From: Clusia tigrina
Lineage: Eukaryota > Arthropoda > Insecta > Diptera > Clusiidae
Direction of reading: 5' to 3'
NCBI GenBank assembly: GCA_920105625.2
Contig: OV050030.1
Location: 72,060,900 to 72,124,899 of the forward strand
DNA: 64,000 nucleotides
Part shown: positions 39,731 to 52,561 of the stretch, one piece after another
Layout: each line of letters opens with the position of its first letter
Position numbering within the stretch: the first letter of the stretch is position 1
Position numbers and translations under genes: made by a program
Notes under the pieces: model-generated
What the model was told of the DNA's origin: nothing
Databases searched by the model: none
What the model saw: the letters and a program-made list of their open reading frames with translations, nothing else

Positions 39731-40974
39731 CTACTCTTTATAATTAATTTTATTTTTTCGTTCACGCAAGCGTCCCTGCGGAATTTCTGGTAATTCACCA
39801 TCCTCACCGCCCTCCGAGATTTTCGAGTCCACAACTTGGTTTGCACTGGTTTCCGGGCCTGCCGCTGTATCTTTAAGAGGATCAGAATTATTTAGGGTGT
39901 CAGAACTACGATTAGTGACCATTTGGTCGATGTGACGTTTGATCAATCTATTGGTTTTAGAGATTGTGCAAGTATACGTTCGTAATCCTAGCCGCTCTTT
40001 TACTGTTGCCTCTTGTCAATTACTCTTGTTTGGGTCGGAATAATCTCGAATGAATACTGGTGCACCTTCTTCGAAGATCATATCTCTAGAACCTCTATGG
40101 TTCTTCACGTTGTTAAGTAGCTTTCTTTCGATTTCACACTTTACTAGAGGTGGTTTGAATAACCTGTAGTACAATGCTTCATAGCTCTATAGGCAAAAAG
40201 AAACCTATCGATTATAACATCTAAATCTTCACAATTGTCACTGGTGAAGTTTGCTATCAGGGACTTCTTAAATGTTTTTATAAAATTTTCTGCTTGACCG
40301 TTTGTAGCAGGAAAGCCTGGTGGGTTTAACATATGTTTTATGCTATTCTTTTTTAGAAAATTTTGAAACTCGCCTGCCGTAAACTGGCTACCGTTGTCGC
40401 TAACCAAAATGTCAACTAAACCGAACCTACTGAAAATTTCTCTTAGCTTTGTAACTATAAAAGCAGTTGTGATATGTTTGGTTTTAAAAATTTCAACCCA
40501 TTTTGAATATGAATCTACTACTATGAGGAAGTAACAATTTTTTATAGGTCCCGCAAAGTCTAAATGAATTCGACACCAAACGGAAGTCGTTGGCGTCCAT
40601 GGAATTAGTCCACTTTTCTCTGGACTTGGTTGCAGCTTTTTGCACGAAACACAATTGGAAATTAATGTCTCTATGTCCTTATCTATATTAGGCCACCATA
40701 TATAGGATCGAGCTAAAGACTTAGTTTTTACGATGCCCATATGGGAAGCATGTAGCTCAGTTAAAATTCGTTTTTTTAAACTGTTAGGAATTATACTTCT
40801 AAATCCCCATAATAAACAACCATACTCCACGGAGAGTTCTGAGCTTTTGTTCTGGAATCCTAGAAAAGTTTCACTTTTCAATGAACTTAACTTTCCACTT
40901 TCCACAGCTTCTTTAACCTTTGATAGACAAGGGTCTCTTGTAGTTTCCCTAGCAATTTTTTTGAAATTTAAATG
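39731..40974 (-). pseudogene. Gypsy integrase, left copy
   Basis: Retroelement integrase. The HHCC zinc-binding domain (HASHMGIV...SNCVSC) lies near 40750-40640. The DDE core shows HLDFAGP, SDNGSQF and ATNGQAENF. The frame is the RH frame continued after one TAA at 40977-40975. It stops at 40144 after CTTGYSNHL; a new frame resumes PPLVKCEIERKLLNN and runs, with one TGA near 40018, to 39731, ending in a basic tail. The break after TTGYS lacks the usual downstream segment, so a small deletion is likely. All three catalytic positions are present, but the frame is broken. Confidence 0.85.
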
Positions 40975-41400
40975 TTACTCATTAATTGCTGAAATGAAAT
41001 TAATATAGTTTTGTTCTATATCCTCGTTTAGATTGAGAATTTGCGGTAGTCGGGATAGATTGTCAGTAAAGTTTTCGGAACCTGACAAAATCAATGCCCA
41101 TCGCTGTATTCGAGCTGCTGCCATCACAGGTAAAGCCTTGTTTTCTCCGAAAATGGATAAAAGCTGTTTGTGATCCGTTTGTAAGACAAACTTATTTCCT
41201 AGTAAGTATTGTCTTAATTTTGTGACAGAGAATACTATAGCCAATGCCTCTTTTTGGATTGTACTGTAGTTATGCTCGGCTGGTGAAAGTGCCCGGGAAA
41301 CCAATGCAACAGGTTTTCGAGTACCGTTAGGATGATCATGAGACAAGGTTCCAGCTATTGCCACATTGGATGCATCTGTTTCTAGAACTATTGGACAACT
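40975..41400 (-). pseudogene. Gypsy RNase H, left copy
   Basis: The RNase H of a Ty3/Gypsy pol: IVLETDAS (upstream of 41364), KPVALVSRALSPAEHNYS, EALAIVFSVTKLRQYLLG and FVLQTDHKQLL. It ends in TAA at 40977-40975. Between RT and RNase H about 45 residues of the connection are missing and one frameshift occurs (near 41460). Confidence 0.85.
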
Positions 41401-41430
41401 AGGATTGAATAAATTTTGAATAATAATTTA

Positions 41431-42114
41431 CTAGTCCGATAAACGCACGTAGTTCAGAAATATTCTTGGGAACAGGTTGGGAACAACTGCAGAAACCCTG
41501 TCTTTATTTTTGGACAAACCATTTTGATCAATGTCAAATCCCAAGTACGAAATTTTTCTTTGAAAGAAAGAACATTTCTGTGCATTTAATAATAACCCGA
41601 CGTTTTCAAGTTTCGCCAGCACTCTTTCAATTGTCTTAATGTGTTTTTCTAATGAATCTCCCGAAATCACTATATCGTCTAAATAACATACCACGTTAGG
41701 AATACCACGTAAAACATTTTCAATCGTCTTCTGAAAAATTGTAGACGCTGGCTTAACGCCAAAAGGTAATCTTGTGACTTTAAAAATGCCCATGTGCGTG
41801 CTCCATGCACACAATAGTTGGGAACTTTCGTCTAACTCCAATTGGTTGTACGCATTGGACAAGTGCAACTTAGTAAAGTAAGGGCCTTTGAGTGAAGCGA
41901 ATATCTCTTCTATTCTCGGTAGTGGGTATTTTACTTCCAAAAGATATTTATTAATAGTCGACTTGTAATAGCAGCATATACGCAAGTCGCCGTTTGATTT
42001 CAAAACCGGCACCAATGGCGTGCCCCAATCTGAATCATCTGCTAATACTAAAAATCCTTTCTCCACTAATTCACCAAGTTGGCATTCTATTTTACCACGC
42101 CATGCCAAGGGCAA
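41431..42114 (-). pseudogene. Gypsy reverse transcriptase, left copy
   Basis: Ty3/Gypsy RT with LVPVLKSNGDLRIC, YPLPRIEEIFASL, RLPFGVKPASTIFQ and CYLDDIVISG (YLDD). Motif A reads KLHLSNAYNQ: the catalytic Asp is His (codon CAC at 41865-41863), while the second copy has Asp. ICCYYKS here replaces ICGDYKS. The PR-RT frame is continuous except for a TGA near 42160. The RT would be inactive even with an open frame. Confidence 0.88.
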
Positions 42115-42159
42115 GGGTCTTGGCTTGCAAAAAATGGGTTTAACATTTTCTTTTAATTC

Positions 42160-42570
42160 TCATTTTATTTTATGAACATTATATTTCCCTAACCCACTGC
42201 TAAAAACGGTACGGAATTTGTTTTTTAATTCCGAATCTACCTCTTTTAAGCTAACTACAGGGCTTATTTCCATACCAAAATATGACATAAAATCTCGGCC
42301 TAAAATGGGACGACTACGCGTCTTGCTAACTATTATTTTGAATTTTTTTTTCTGATTACGATATGTTATACTTGCACAAAACTCACCCATAGTGTCAATT
42401 GCATCGCCATTATATGTAAAGAAATGATCCTTGCACTGGTATAGTTTCGTTGCTTGAAAATGTTTGTTGTAATGCCTCCTCGAAATTAGAGAACAGGCTG
42501 CGCCAGAATCCAGGACAAATTCAAGCTGAACACCATCAATTTCAGCATTAAGGATAAAAGGAGGGGGCGG
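42160..42570 (-). pseudogene. Gypsy protease, left copy
   Basis: An aspartic protease in the pol frame: LEFVLDSGAACSLI (active-site DSGA, Asp codon at 42510-42508), then MGEFCASITYRNQ and PILGRDFM, the usual C-terminal segment. It is followed by a TGA at 42162-42160 before the RT. Confidence 0.75.
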
Positions 42571-43095
42571 TGTTGACTGTTGTTGTTATTGACATGACCT
42601 CTGCCAAGATGAACTGCGTTGCTGCTACTACTGCCGCCGCTGCTTCTGCCTGCTTGATTTTCTGTCGCCTTGAAACGCCCCATGCGCTTTGTTACTGCAC
42701 TAACCTCAAAATTTTCTTGTTGCATATTTGCATGTACTTTGGCCTCTGTCATTCTTCAACGCTTTTTCGAGCGTTAGGTTTTATCCTCCTCACACAGCCT
42801 TTCGGAAGCTCTTCCTTCTAATCCTGTCACAAACTTGTTGAGCACAAAAGAATCGAATTGTGTGCTAAATTTGCAGTTCCTCGCTAACTTTTTTAAGCGA
42901 GCAATCCAGTCAGAAACTGACTCTTCCTTAATTCTGGATGCGTCAAACAATTTTTGGCGTAACTTTTACATTATAGGTGATGGTGCTATTATATCTCCGG
43001 ATACGGCTCCTGACACAGACGCAAAAGCAGCAAATTATTCCTTGCGCCAAAACAATTTTCAAATTGTAACGATTGCCAACGTCAAAATAAAGTGA
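42571..43095 (-). pseudogene. Gypsy gag C-terminal part, left copy
   Basis: In a frame different from pol, 42752-42570 gives MTEAKVHANMQQENFEVSAV and a Gly/Ser/Asn-rich stretch; upstream pieces resemble the end of a Gypsy gag (L-T-L-E-K-A-L). No CCHC knuckle was recognised. The gag N-terminus and the 5' LTR are not present beyond about 43.1 kb. Confidence 0.5.
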
Positions 43096-43119
43096 GGTTG
43101 GGCATAAATCTCCAAAAGG

Positions 43120-43420
43120 TGAATCCACTCAAAGTCGTAGTAAATCCACCCAAAGTCGTGGTAAATCCACCCAAAGTCGTGGTGTGTCTGCTAAAGAAGC
43201 TTGCAGCGAAGGATACTTTCTTTTCTCTATATTCTCTGGTAAAAACCAGAGAACACAGAGAGAGGACACTTAAACGTCAAACGGTAAAGCAGCGAAATAA
43301 AGCAGACGGACGTTGTAAACGAATCCACTGAAAATCGTGGTGAATCAACTCAAAATCGTGGTGTGTCCGCTACGGACGCTGGCAACGAAAAAGACTTTTC
43401 TTTCTCTGTGTTCTCTGGTT
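43120..43420. repeat. 21-bp minisatellite and duplicated flank, left copy
   Basis: The unit TAAATCCACCCAAAGTCGTGG (one base over twenty if the T is counted) repeats about three times at 43120-43185. A diverged second block at 43325-43375 repeats the same motif. Between them, 43225-43240 and 43245-43260 form a 16-bp inverted repeat with two mismatches. The second large copy has four minisatellite units and lacks the extra block. Confidence 0.75.
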
Positions 43421-44383
43421 AAAACTACATTCCATTTAGTTTCCTTCGCGATAGCCAACATCATTGTTTTAAAACTGCAAATTTATGATGAACAAAACTT
43501 TCGGAAAATAGTTAACGATTTTGAAAGTAATAAGAAAAGTTTTTACACAACAACTTGAAAAAATTGTAAATCGTTTATCAGTGATTCTAAAAGGGATTGA
43601 ACCAGGAATTAATCCAAGTGAAGATACAAGAAGCACTAGCATGTGAATGTTTAAAAACTAGGTCAGTGTACTCGTATAATATAATTAATAGAAAGAAGAC
43701 TTCACAACCACTATACTGAGTAGAGATAGAACCAACCACAACAAAGATGCACACAAATGAGACACACCCTACATAACTTAAGGTAACGATTACATATGAC
43801 AATCTTGGTAGAAGAAAACGTTGTAGAAATATGAAAAATACCAGACTTGATTGACTGTGGTGTACTAAAAATATGCATCGTAATCAGTTAAATGCAATAT
43901 CATGATATTATTTATCTTCGTGCCACTCATCCGTAATAATAAAAGTCATTGATTTACGTGCAAACAATAATATCTAACATAGTTACAAACTGGGTAAAGT
44001 TTCGCAAGTACGTCAGTTCTAAATTTAACCAAAATTTACCAAACCAGTTTACAAATAGACAAAGCTGTATTAGCTTTTTCCAACGTTCTAAGAAAAGCTG
44101 CACACTATTCCACACAAACACAAACTAAATTCTATTAAAAAAATAAGAACGTCAATTGAAATTCTACATAGTGATAAGCATGCTAGACTTATACTCACAG
44201 GGTGGCAGTTTGAAATCCTGCCCCGGGCTTGATCCCAAAAATGCTTCTTTCTAAAAAACATTTTCTCTTCGAATCGAAGGCCTCAGTAGCTTGTACTCAA
44301 TCCCCTAAGCCTTTGCAGTTTTAATTGAATATGTTGTACTATATAATATTAATAAGAAAATTGCGAAGGGAGTGACAAAATAG
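43421..44383. other. No recognised gene, left copy
   Basis: The stretch holds no convincing frame. At 44204-44222 GGCAG and CTGCC enclose TTTGAAATC, resembling a tRNA T-arm; upstream there is no clear D-arm. The second copy is at 59064-60027. Confidence 0.35.
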
Positions 44384-45240
44384 TAGATCGTGGCATCACT
44401 CAAAAGTCAAATGGAAAAATGCAGTTCAAAAGTTCGCGGAACCTTAGATCAAGAGAAGACTAAATTATCCTCCTCAACAGCACCTGACTATTCTTTATGG
44501 AAACAGACCAAAAAACTTGAAAATATCGATTGGCTCGAGGTTCCCGTACGTACTTATAGCAGCAATTGGGCCAAATCTGATGTACTTTTGTTGAACATCT
44601 AATTACAACAATGTACCACTCTCACTATTGACTAGTCAAGCTACTACGAGGACCACAAAAATACAATTCAGACACGTTACTAAAGTAATAAACAAGCAAT
44701 TACACCCGAGAAGGGCACCTGGATATGAGCTCATAACTAGTAAGATGATTATTGGGCTTCCAGGATTTGCAGCAGAATTTGCAGGCAGTTTACCTACATA
44801 TAGAATCCAGTACTCCCACTTGATATTATCCGAAAGCGTAGAAGACCCCGTAAATCACCGTGATACCTAAACCTAGTAAATATCCAACGCTTCTATCCAC
44901 TTAGAGGCCCATTAGTCTCATACCAGGGCTGTCAAGCTATTTGAACAATTATTTTTGTGAAGTTGCACCCATGTTTAGAGAGCTATAATGTAATCCAACA
45001 ACACCAATTTGGATTCCGAGAAAAGCATGGGACGGTTGAACAAGTAAAATTAATTGTACCAGAGAAACATACTGTTCTATAGAGCAAAAAGTATTTCCAT
45101 GCAATATTTTTAGTCGTAGTTTAGGCATTTGACAAGGTTTGGCACGAGGGACTAATAAACAACATAAAAAAGCTACTGCCTGTAAGCGTTCACGAACGCT
45201 TTAAATGATTCTTAATGAACAGAGTTCTTAACCGGTCAAG
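44384..45240 (+). pseudogene. Jockey-like LINE RT remnant, left copy
   Basis: A broken RT reading on plus. It contains SSTAPDYSLWKQTKKLE (44480-44530), HPRRAPGYELITSKMI (44700-44750, matching the N-P-K-K-A-P-G-x-D-x-I-T motif), RPISLIP near 44905, HAIFLVVV*AFDKVWHEGL (45095-45150) and [12 protein letters not shown]. In motif A (F-L-D-V-x-x-A-F-D-K-V-W-H) the catalytic Asp is Val and a stop follows. Many frameshifts are present. The remnant ends at the (TA)n tract. Jockey clade assignment is from these motifs. Confidence 0.65.
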
Positions 45241-45361
45241 TACATAGGAGTCTATAATATAGGAGTAGGTATTATATTTGTGGATTGTAGATAGAAGCTT
45301 ATTCAGGTACGAAACTAATTTCGCTGGATTATCACCACATCTCAATATAACTTCCTTTTCA

Positions 45362-45640
<279 letters not shown>

Positions 45641-45736
45641 GATAATAGTTTCTCCTGATATGAAACTGATTTCGCGGGATTATCCCTACTCCTCTTTAAT
45701 ATATTGTTTCGAAATTGCCCTCTTGACAATTTATTC

Positions 45737-46023
45737 TGTTACGAAATTGCCCTTCTGGCAATTTACTCTAACTCTCAATATTCGGATTCGTACCACTGGC
45801 TTGTGTAGTAATCAGACAATCGCTGGTTAAATTAAAATAATTAGTGTTATTTAATTATTGCAATTTACATATTTAATATTAGTCTTAAAGTTTAGTTTAT
45901 TACAATTTACACTTGATATTTTTGAATTTAAATAAACACACTAAAAATCTAACTCGCCGGATATTCTGTATACGACCCCTGGAGCCGCTGAGTTTACCCC
46001 GGCTAGAGAAAATAGTCGTTACA
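45737..46023. mobile_element. Probable solo LTR, left copy
   Basis: A 287-bp segment with TGTTACGAAATTG at one end and AGTCGTTACA at the other (inverted TGTTACGA/TCGTTACA ends). It is flanked by ATTC at 45733-45736 and 46024-46027, a 4-bp target duplication as expected for Ty3/Gypsy. It carries AAATAAA near 45930. A 32-bp stretch before it (from 45705) repeats its first bases. No internal region is attached. Confidence 0.5.
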
Positions 46024-46563
46024 ATTCTATGTATGTACATTTATGTATATTATATTATAATTATAAGTATGAAAATATATAGTAGTATAAAAATGTGTAT
46101 ATGTCCAAACCTATTCCCCGGAGTTGAGCGGTTTTCGATCAACCTTATCTTCCAAGTGTTGTGATAATCTCAAGTTCTTGTTCTTGGGCGGCACCAGGCT
46201 ATTCTTGGCACTAGTTGTGGTGATGATCGATCGATGTTATGGAGCTACTTCATTCATTTCCCCACAGACCACTACACAATGCAAATGATGATGAAGATAT
46301 ACGAATAGTTTATGATGGATACCTTGTCGCCGAATATTGTTGTGATCGACGGATGTGTATATTTCCTATTTCATGGTGGAGTGCTGTCAATTGGCTGATC
46401 TAATCTTCCGCTGCTGTTCTTTTGTATTCAGGAGAAATGGTCGCATGTTGCGAGGACGGCTAGCTCTGTCATTATGCCAAATTTTGCATATGACGAATGC
46501 ATGGAACTGGCGACGATGAAGTGTCCTTGTATGATTATAAAGTAATTTTTCAATATGCAGTCT
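46024..46563. other. No recognised gene, left copy
   Basis: No frame of note. The end at 46563 is the right limit of the 13-kb duplication. Confidence 0.4.
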
Positions 46564-46847
46564 GGTGCAGGCTGACCCGACCACACCCTGCTAGTGCCAC
46601 TTGAAATACATCGTTGCTGCATACCGCTGTCATTCGTTTTCATGATACAGTTCCATTTGATTTACGTGTTCCATTTGAATCCAGATTTCCAACTCCAAGT
46701 TGGTTCTTGTGAATTCGCAGTTGGTAATGGTCTCGTTGTTATAAATCACATTTGTTATAATTTGAATAAATGTTGGCACATAAAAATATGTCTTCTTTGG
46801 CTTGGGTACATTGCTTGAGTGTCGTGGCTGATGTATTGAAATATCGG

Positions 46848-47300
46848 TCAGGACTGACTAGCCAATTTGCTTTGGGTTTTGTGCTGGTTGTCGATGTGGC
46901 ACCAAATGCATTTATTGTTAATTAGTTTGTCTTGCGTCAGTCCTCTTGATATAAGATCAGGAGGATTGTCTTCAGATCGCACGTGTCGCCATTTTTGTGA
47001 ATATATTCGCTGTTGAATGGCTGAAAACTTGTTAGTGACAAAAGTATGATAGTGTGATGAGTATACTTTAATCCATCCCAGTACTGCAGCGGAGTCGGAC
47101 CAAAAGAGTACATTTAATTCTTTGATTATTTTACATTTTTCAAGTTTCTGCATAAGATCTACGGCCGTCGTATTTGTTTTGTTGGTAATATTTGGGACTT
47201 TGCACATACAAAACGCACGATTATTGATTTGTGAGCATCTGCTATACTCATGTATGCTACAGCTCCGAATGCACGAGTCATATAAACTATACCGACACTT
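46848..47300 (-). pseudogene. BEL/Pao pol fragment (RNase H region)
   Basis: On minus, 47290-47190 reads RAFGAVAYMSIADAHKSIIV, and 47207-46848 reads VLFWSDSAAVLGWIKVYSS, HYHTFVTNKFSAIQ, WRHVRSEDNPPDLISRGL. The W-S-D-S-x-x-V-L-G-W-I and N-P-A-D-L-I-S-R-G motifs are characteristic of BEL/Pao pol downstream of the RT. No RT or integrase is attached. The segment 46564-46847 shows nothing recognisable. Confidence 0.75.
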
Positions 47301-47608
47301 ACCATAAATCAGACATCACACAGAATCCGTATCGACTGGGAAACATAAAGTACCCAATTACCAAGAATCGGATGACCCAATTTACCAACCTAATGAGTCC
47401 CACAAACGCAATTCACTTGCAGTTCATAACTTGACTTCATAACAATAAATCATGTCAGTCATATTTACCCAAACAAACGTTCTACTTAAACGAACATTGT
47501 CCGTACCGCAATCCCATTTTTTGTTTATTTTTACTCTCAAATTAGTTTCGAATTGAATGATATACTACACTTTCATTCATATCAATATGTGTTCCATTTA
47601 CGCTGTCC
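47301..47608. other. No recognised gene
   Basis: Short AT-rich stretch between the BEL/Pao fragment and the perfect hairpin. Confidence 0.4.
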
Positions 47609-47651
47609 GATACTCATACTCACGAACGCCACGGTCGTGAGTATGAGTATC
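47609..47651. repeat. Perfect 17-bp inverted repeat (hairpin)
   Basis: GATACTCATACTCACGA (47609-47625) and its exact complement TCGTGAGTATGAGTATC (47635-47651) enclose a 9-base loop ACGCCACGG. Confidence 0.95.
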
Positions 47652-47699
47652 TTACATTTCTTTAACCACTTTGCACTTTTTACCCAAAAACCAGCTTAA

Positions 47700-48359
47700 G
47701 TGTTTTTGCATATTCACTTTTGTCCTTTGACGATGCAATTTATTGCGGTCAAATATTTAGGCTGTTAAGAAACTAGTTTTAAGAGAAGAGCCTGAGAAAT
47801 TTTCATTCGAATACGTTTTTGGTCAACTGTTAACAAATGCGGCACCCATCTTGCAGAAAGCTTTTTCATATGTAATTCTTGTTGCAAAATAAAATGTACT
47901 CGATCATTTGAGATGCCTATGGCATTACCTATTTAACGCACTTTCACTCGTCGATCGTCTAATACCATATCATGAACTTTAGCTATGATTTCTGGCGTTG
48001 TTGCAGTTTTTGGACGTCCACTTCGGGGTTCATCTTGAATGCTTGTACGACCACATTTAAATTCAGCAATCCAATTTTTTACTGTTGCATATGAAGGAGC
48101 ACTTTCACCTAACACATTCACCATATCATTATGAATTTCTTGTCCCGATAAACCTTTCTTATGTAAATATTTAATCACACCACGAATTTCTAATTTTTCC
48201 ATTATAAAAAAATCACTGAAGCGTCTTTTTTGAACACGTGTCTCAATGAAATTTAACATGTGTTTATATGACGGATGAAAGTTTCCATTATAGAAAGCTT
48301 TTTGCTGTTTATACCGCCATCTATATGTCAGGCTAAGAACATTTCGAATAGCCCTCGTA
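47700..48359 (-). pseudogene. Mariner transposase 5' part (mariner 3)
   Basis: On minus a terminal repeat TACGAGGGCTATTCGAAATG starts at 48359. The start codon is at 48202, giving KLEIRGVIKYLHKKGLSGQE, GESAPSYATVKNWIAEFKCG and RSGRPKTATTPEIIAKVHDM. A TAA near 47935 replaces the expected Glu codon after RRVKVR; the same frame goes on with IGISNDRVHFILQQELHMKK and ARWVPHLLTVDQK. It ends near 47760 before any catalytic Asp. It is a different mariner from mariner 2. Confidence 0.75.
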
Positions 48360-48599
48360 CTAGACAAGGGCAAACTAAAAAATTATAAACGGATCGAATA
48401 TTTAGAATAAACAATTCGACGAAATAATAGGATAAATCCTGCTTAAGTCATTGGAAGCAATATTAAATTTGCAAGAATGAGACATATGTATCAACAACAA
48501 TAAAATTAGGTTCCTAATTTCTTGCCCATATGAGTGTGAAGAGATATATTCCACACAGGATTCATATATCAGCTCGATGATTCTAAATAAACTTCAACG
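48360..48599. other. No recognised gene
   Basis: AT-rich spacer between mariner 3 and the Gypsy RT fragment. Confidence 0.4.
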
Positions 48600-49095
48600 G
48601 AGTTATATGAACCCTGAGTAAAGTGAGGATTTAGTACAATTGTTGAATGATCACCAAAATTTGTTCTTTCAAGAGGGTCAAAGGTTGACACATACTCATG
48701 AAATTCAGCATGATATAGTGATTAAAACGAACTGACCAATCTATTTGAAAATTTATAGGTACACTCAGATTCATGAGGATGAAATAAATAAGCAAATAGG
48801 GGAACTGCTTGAACAGGACATTAAAAATGAGAGTAGCTCACCCTACAACTTACCACTGTGGATTGTACCCAAGACGGCGTACAATTCTGGATGACGTATT
48901 GTCATCGCCTACAATAAACTTAATGAAGAAACGGTTAGTGATAATTTCCCAACACCTAATATTGGAAGGATATTAGAAAAATTGGGAAAGGCTCAATATT
49001 TCACTACTTGGGATCTTACCAAAGGATTCTATCATGTCCTAATAAAAGAACATGATAGACAGAAAACCACTTTCTCAACCCCATTATGAGCTTAT
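48600..49095 (+). pseudogene. Ty3/Gypsy RT fragment, second lineage
   Basis: On plus the translation gives LLNDHQNLFFQEGQRLTHTH, then IYLKIYRYTQIHEDEINKQI, SSSPYNLPLWIVPKT, a TGA near 48891, RIVIAYNKLNEETVSDNFPT and YFTTWDLTKGFYHV (motif A Asp present). This is the N-terminal half of a 17.6/297-type RT, in opposite orientation to the Gypsy element at 39-43 kb and of a different lineage. It is cut off at about 49.1 kb, where the second copy of the segmental duplication starts after a T-rich junction. Confidence 0.75.
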
Positions 49096-49115
49096 TTTTT
49101 ATTTTTTTTTAAATT

Positions 49116-49881
49116 CTAATATTCATGTCATCGATATATAGACCACCTCCTATCTCTTCATTTATGTCGTTTAAATACAATGCGAATAAAAGCGGCGACA
49201 TTAAGCACTCTTGTCTTACCCCCCTGATAGGGTATAAAACTCTTCCGACATTTCATTATTCTCCTTCACCACGCATTTTGTATCTATGTACACTTTCTTC
49301 AAAAAATTTACACATTTAGTAGATAAACCAATTTCATGCAGCTTGTAGAAAAGCAGATTTCTCGGTACCTTATCGAAGGCTGCTCTAAAGTCGACGAAGA
49401 AAGCATAAGCCTTCTTTTTCTCACTAAATTTCAAAGTTACTATTGACGCAATGTTATACACATTGACGGCTGTAGAATACTTTTGCCTAAACCCGGCTTG
49501 AAACTCGTTCAGAATCTCATTATCCGACACCCATCTAACAATTCTTTCATTCAAGACGCCCATCATTATTTTCGCCACACAGTTCATGAAGCTAATTCCT
49601 TAATAATTTGATACAAATTCCCTATTCCCCTTTTTAAATATCGGACAGATTATGCTGGTCTGAAAAGAACTTCCTATTTCACCCATATTGTACAGGCGCG
49701 TAAACTCTACGGCTAACTCGTCTAGCAACTCCCGCGGGCTATTTTTAAAAAATTTGTATGATACACCATCTATTCCTGGGGCTTTATCTGACTTAGTATT
49801 TTTTAACATTTTGTCAATCTCTTCCCTTGTTATTGACTTATCCAATTCGTATATATCAATTTTATTTGGAGCATAGAGCAC
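49116..49881 (-). pseudogene. Element F RT, unit 4 (truncated)
   Basis: Same RT as unit 3, but cut at 49116, so the YADD motif is lost. Motif A is present. The TGA of units 2 and 3 is kept as a stop (TAA, near 49604), and NTKSDKAPG replaces NTKPDKAPG. Confidence 0.8.
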
Positions 49882-50118
49882 GTCTCTAGCATGTTGAACA
49901 GGGTTTAATAGTTCTTAAAGGCAGAAACGCTAATACTTGATCCAAGATTTCTTTGCTGCCCTCTTATTTTGGAAGCCAAGTTCCACCACTGTTTCGAGTC
50001 TTTTACGTTATTAATTTTTCTTTCGAGATCTATGTAGAGAGATTTTATACCTACCCACTAATAAGCTTTCTTACTTTCTCGACATATTCTTCTGAACTCC
50101 TTGTTTGCTTCTGTATAC

Positions 50119-50770
50119 TTATTTTTTCGGAGCAAGGGTAGCGCTAAATATACGAAGACAATCTAAAGAGATTTTTCGCGCCTTTTCGCATTTATCCTTA
50201 AACCAATCTTCCTTTTTATTTAGATTGGTCGTTTTTTTCTGTGGAAACCATTTGATCATTAATTGCACTAGATCGTCTAAACTCCATCCTTTATGATTTT
50301 GTTTTGCACAGCCAAGACTACTTTTTATATTAGCGTAAAATGCATCTGTCTCTGAAGCATTCCATTTTAATTTACTAGTTAAACAATTTTTGTTTTCTCT
50401 GACGTCATTATAAGGAAAAGTCATATATAAAATAATCGGCATGTGATCCGACCAGATCTGTTTGTCTACTTTAAAATTATCTACATAGCTCAAGAGGTTT
50501 TGATCCTGATATATATTGGAAACACTTGAAAAACGCTTTCCTTCATTCTTACTTCTATAAAAGTTAGAGTATTTATTTGCTGAAATGGGACGCTCACATC
50601 TTGATCTTGCAATCTTTTTTTTACCCCATATAATAAACCCCCACTTGTTCTTCCAAATTGTGTTTTTCTTGTTGCTCCTTTCCATTCTATTTTATGATTG
50701 ATGAAGTATTTACTAAAATTTTCAAATTTGTCTTCTTCAACATGTGTTTCTATTAATACTATTATGTGTT
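50119..50770 (-). pseudogene. Element F endonuclease, unit 4, with 316-bp deletion
   Basis: A deletion joins the sequence at GATCC to TGATATATATTGG (unit 3 positions 34311 and 34628), with TCC shared at both ends. It removes the GxSxxD stretch and fuses two frames into one 188-codon open piece. The SDH motif remains. Confidence 0.75.
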
Positions 50771-52357
<1,587 letters not shown>

Positions 52358-52556
52358 TGTCAAAGTCATTTATGCAATTGAAAATTTTTGGAAACATTAT
52401 TTTACTCTGCAATCCATTAATGTTATAGGACAGTATTTTGATGCTAATTTCACGAGTCCTTTCAGATGAGCTACTTTCTACACCACTGGTGCACTGAATG
52501 TTTTGATTTAAAGCTCCTTGTTTTCGTTCACTTAATTCTAGTTTTCGTAAATTCAC
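52358..52556 (-). pseudogene. Element F endonuclease N-terminus, unit 4
   Basis: Same as unit 3. Confidence 0.7.
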
Positions 52557-52561
52557 AAATT

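Noticed and set aside
40733..41008. Plus-strand frame over the Gypsy integrase, also at 56556-56831
   Set aside because: Antisense of the HHCC domain; no independent motif.
43120..43190. Short regular repeats as a possible CRISPR array
   Set aside because: The 21-bp units are directly adjacent without spacers, and the context is an insect genome.
46387..46643. Minus-strand frames near the end of the left large copy as a BEL/Pao continuation
   Set aside because: No BEL/Pao motif is present, and most of the stretch lies inside the duplicated block, while the BEL/Pao fragment lies outside it.
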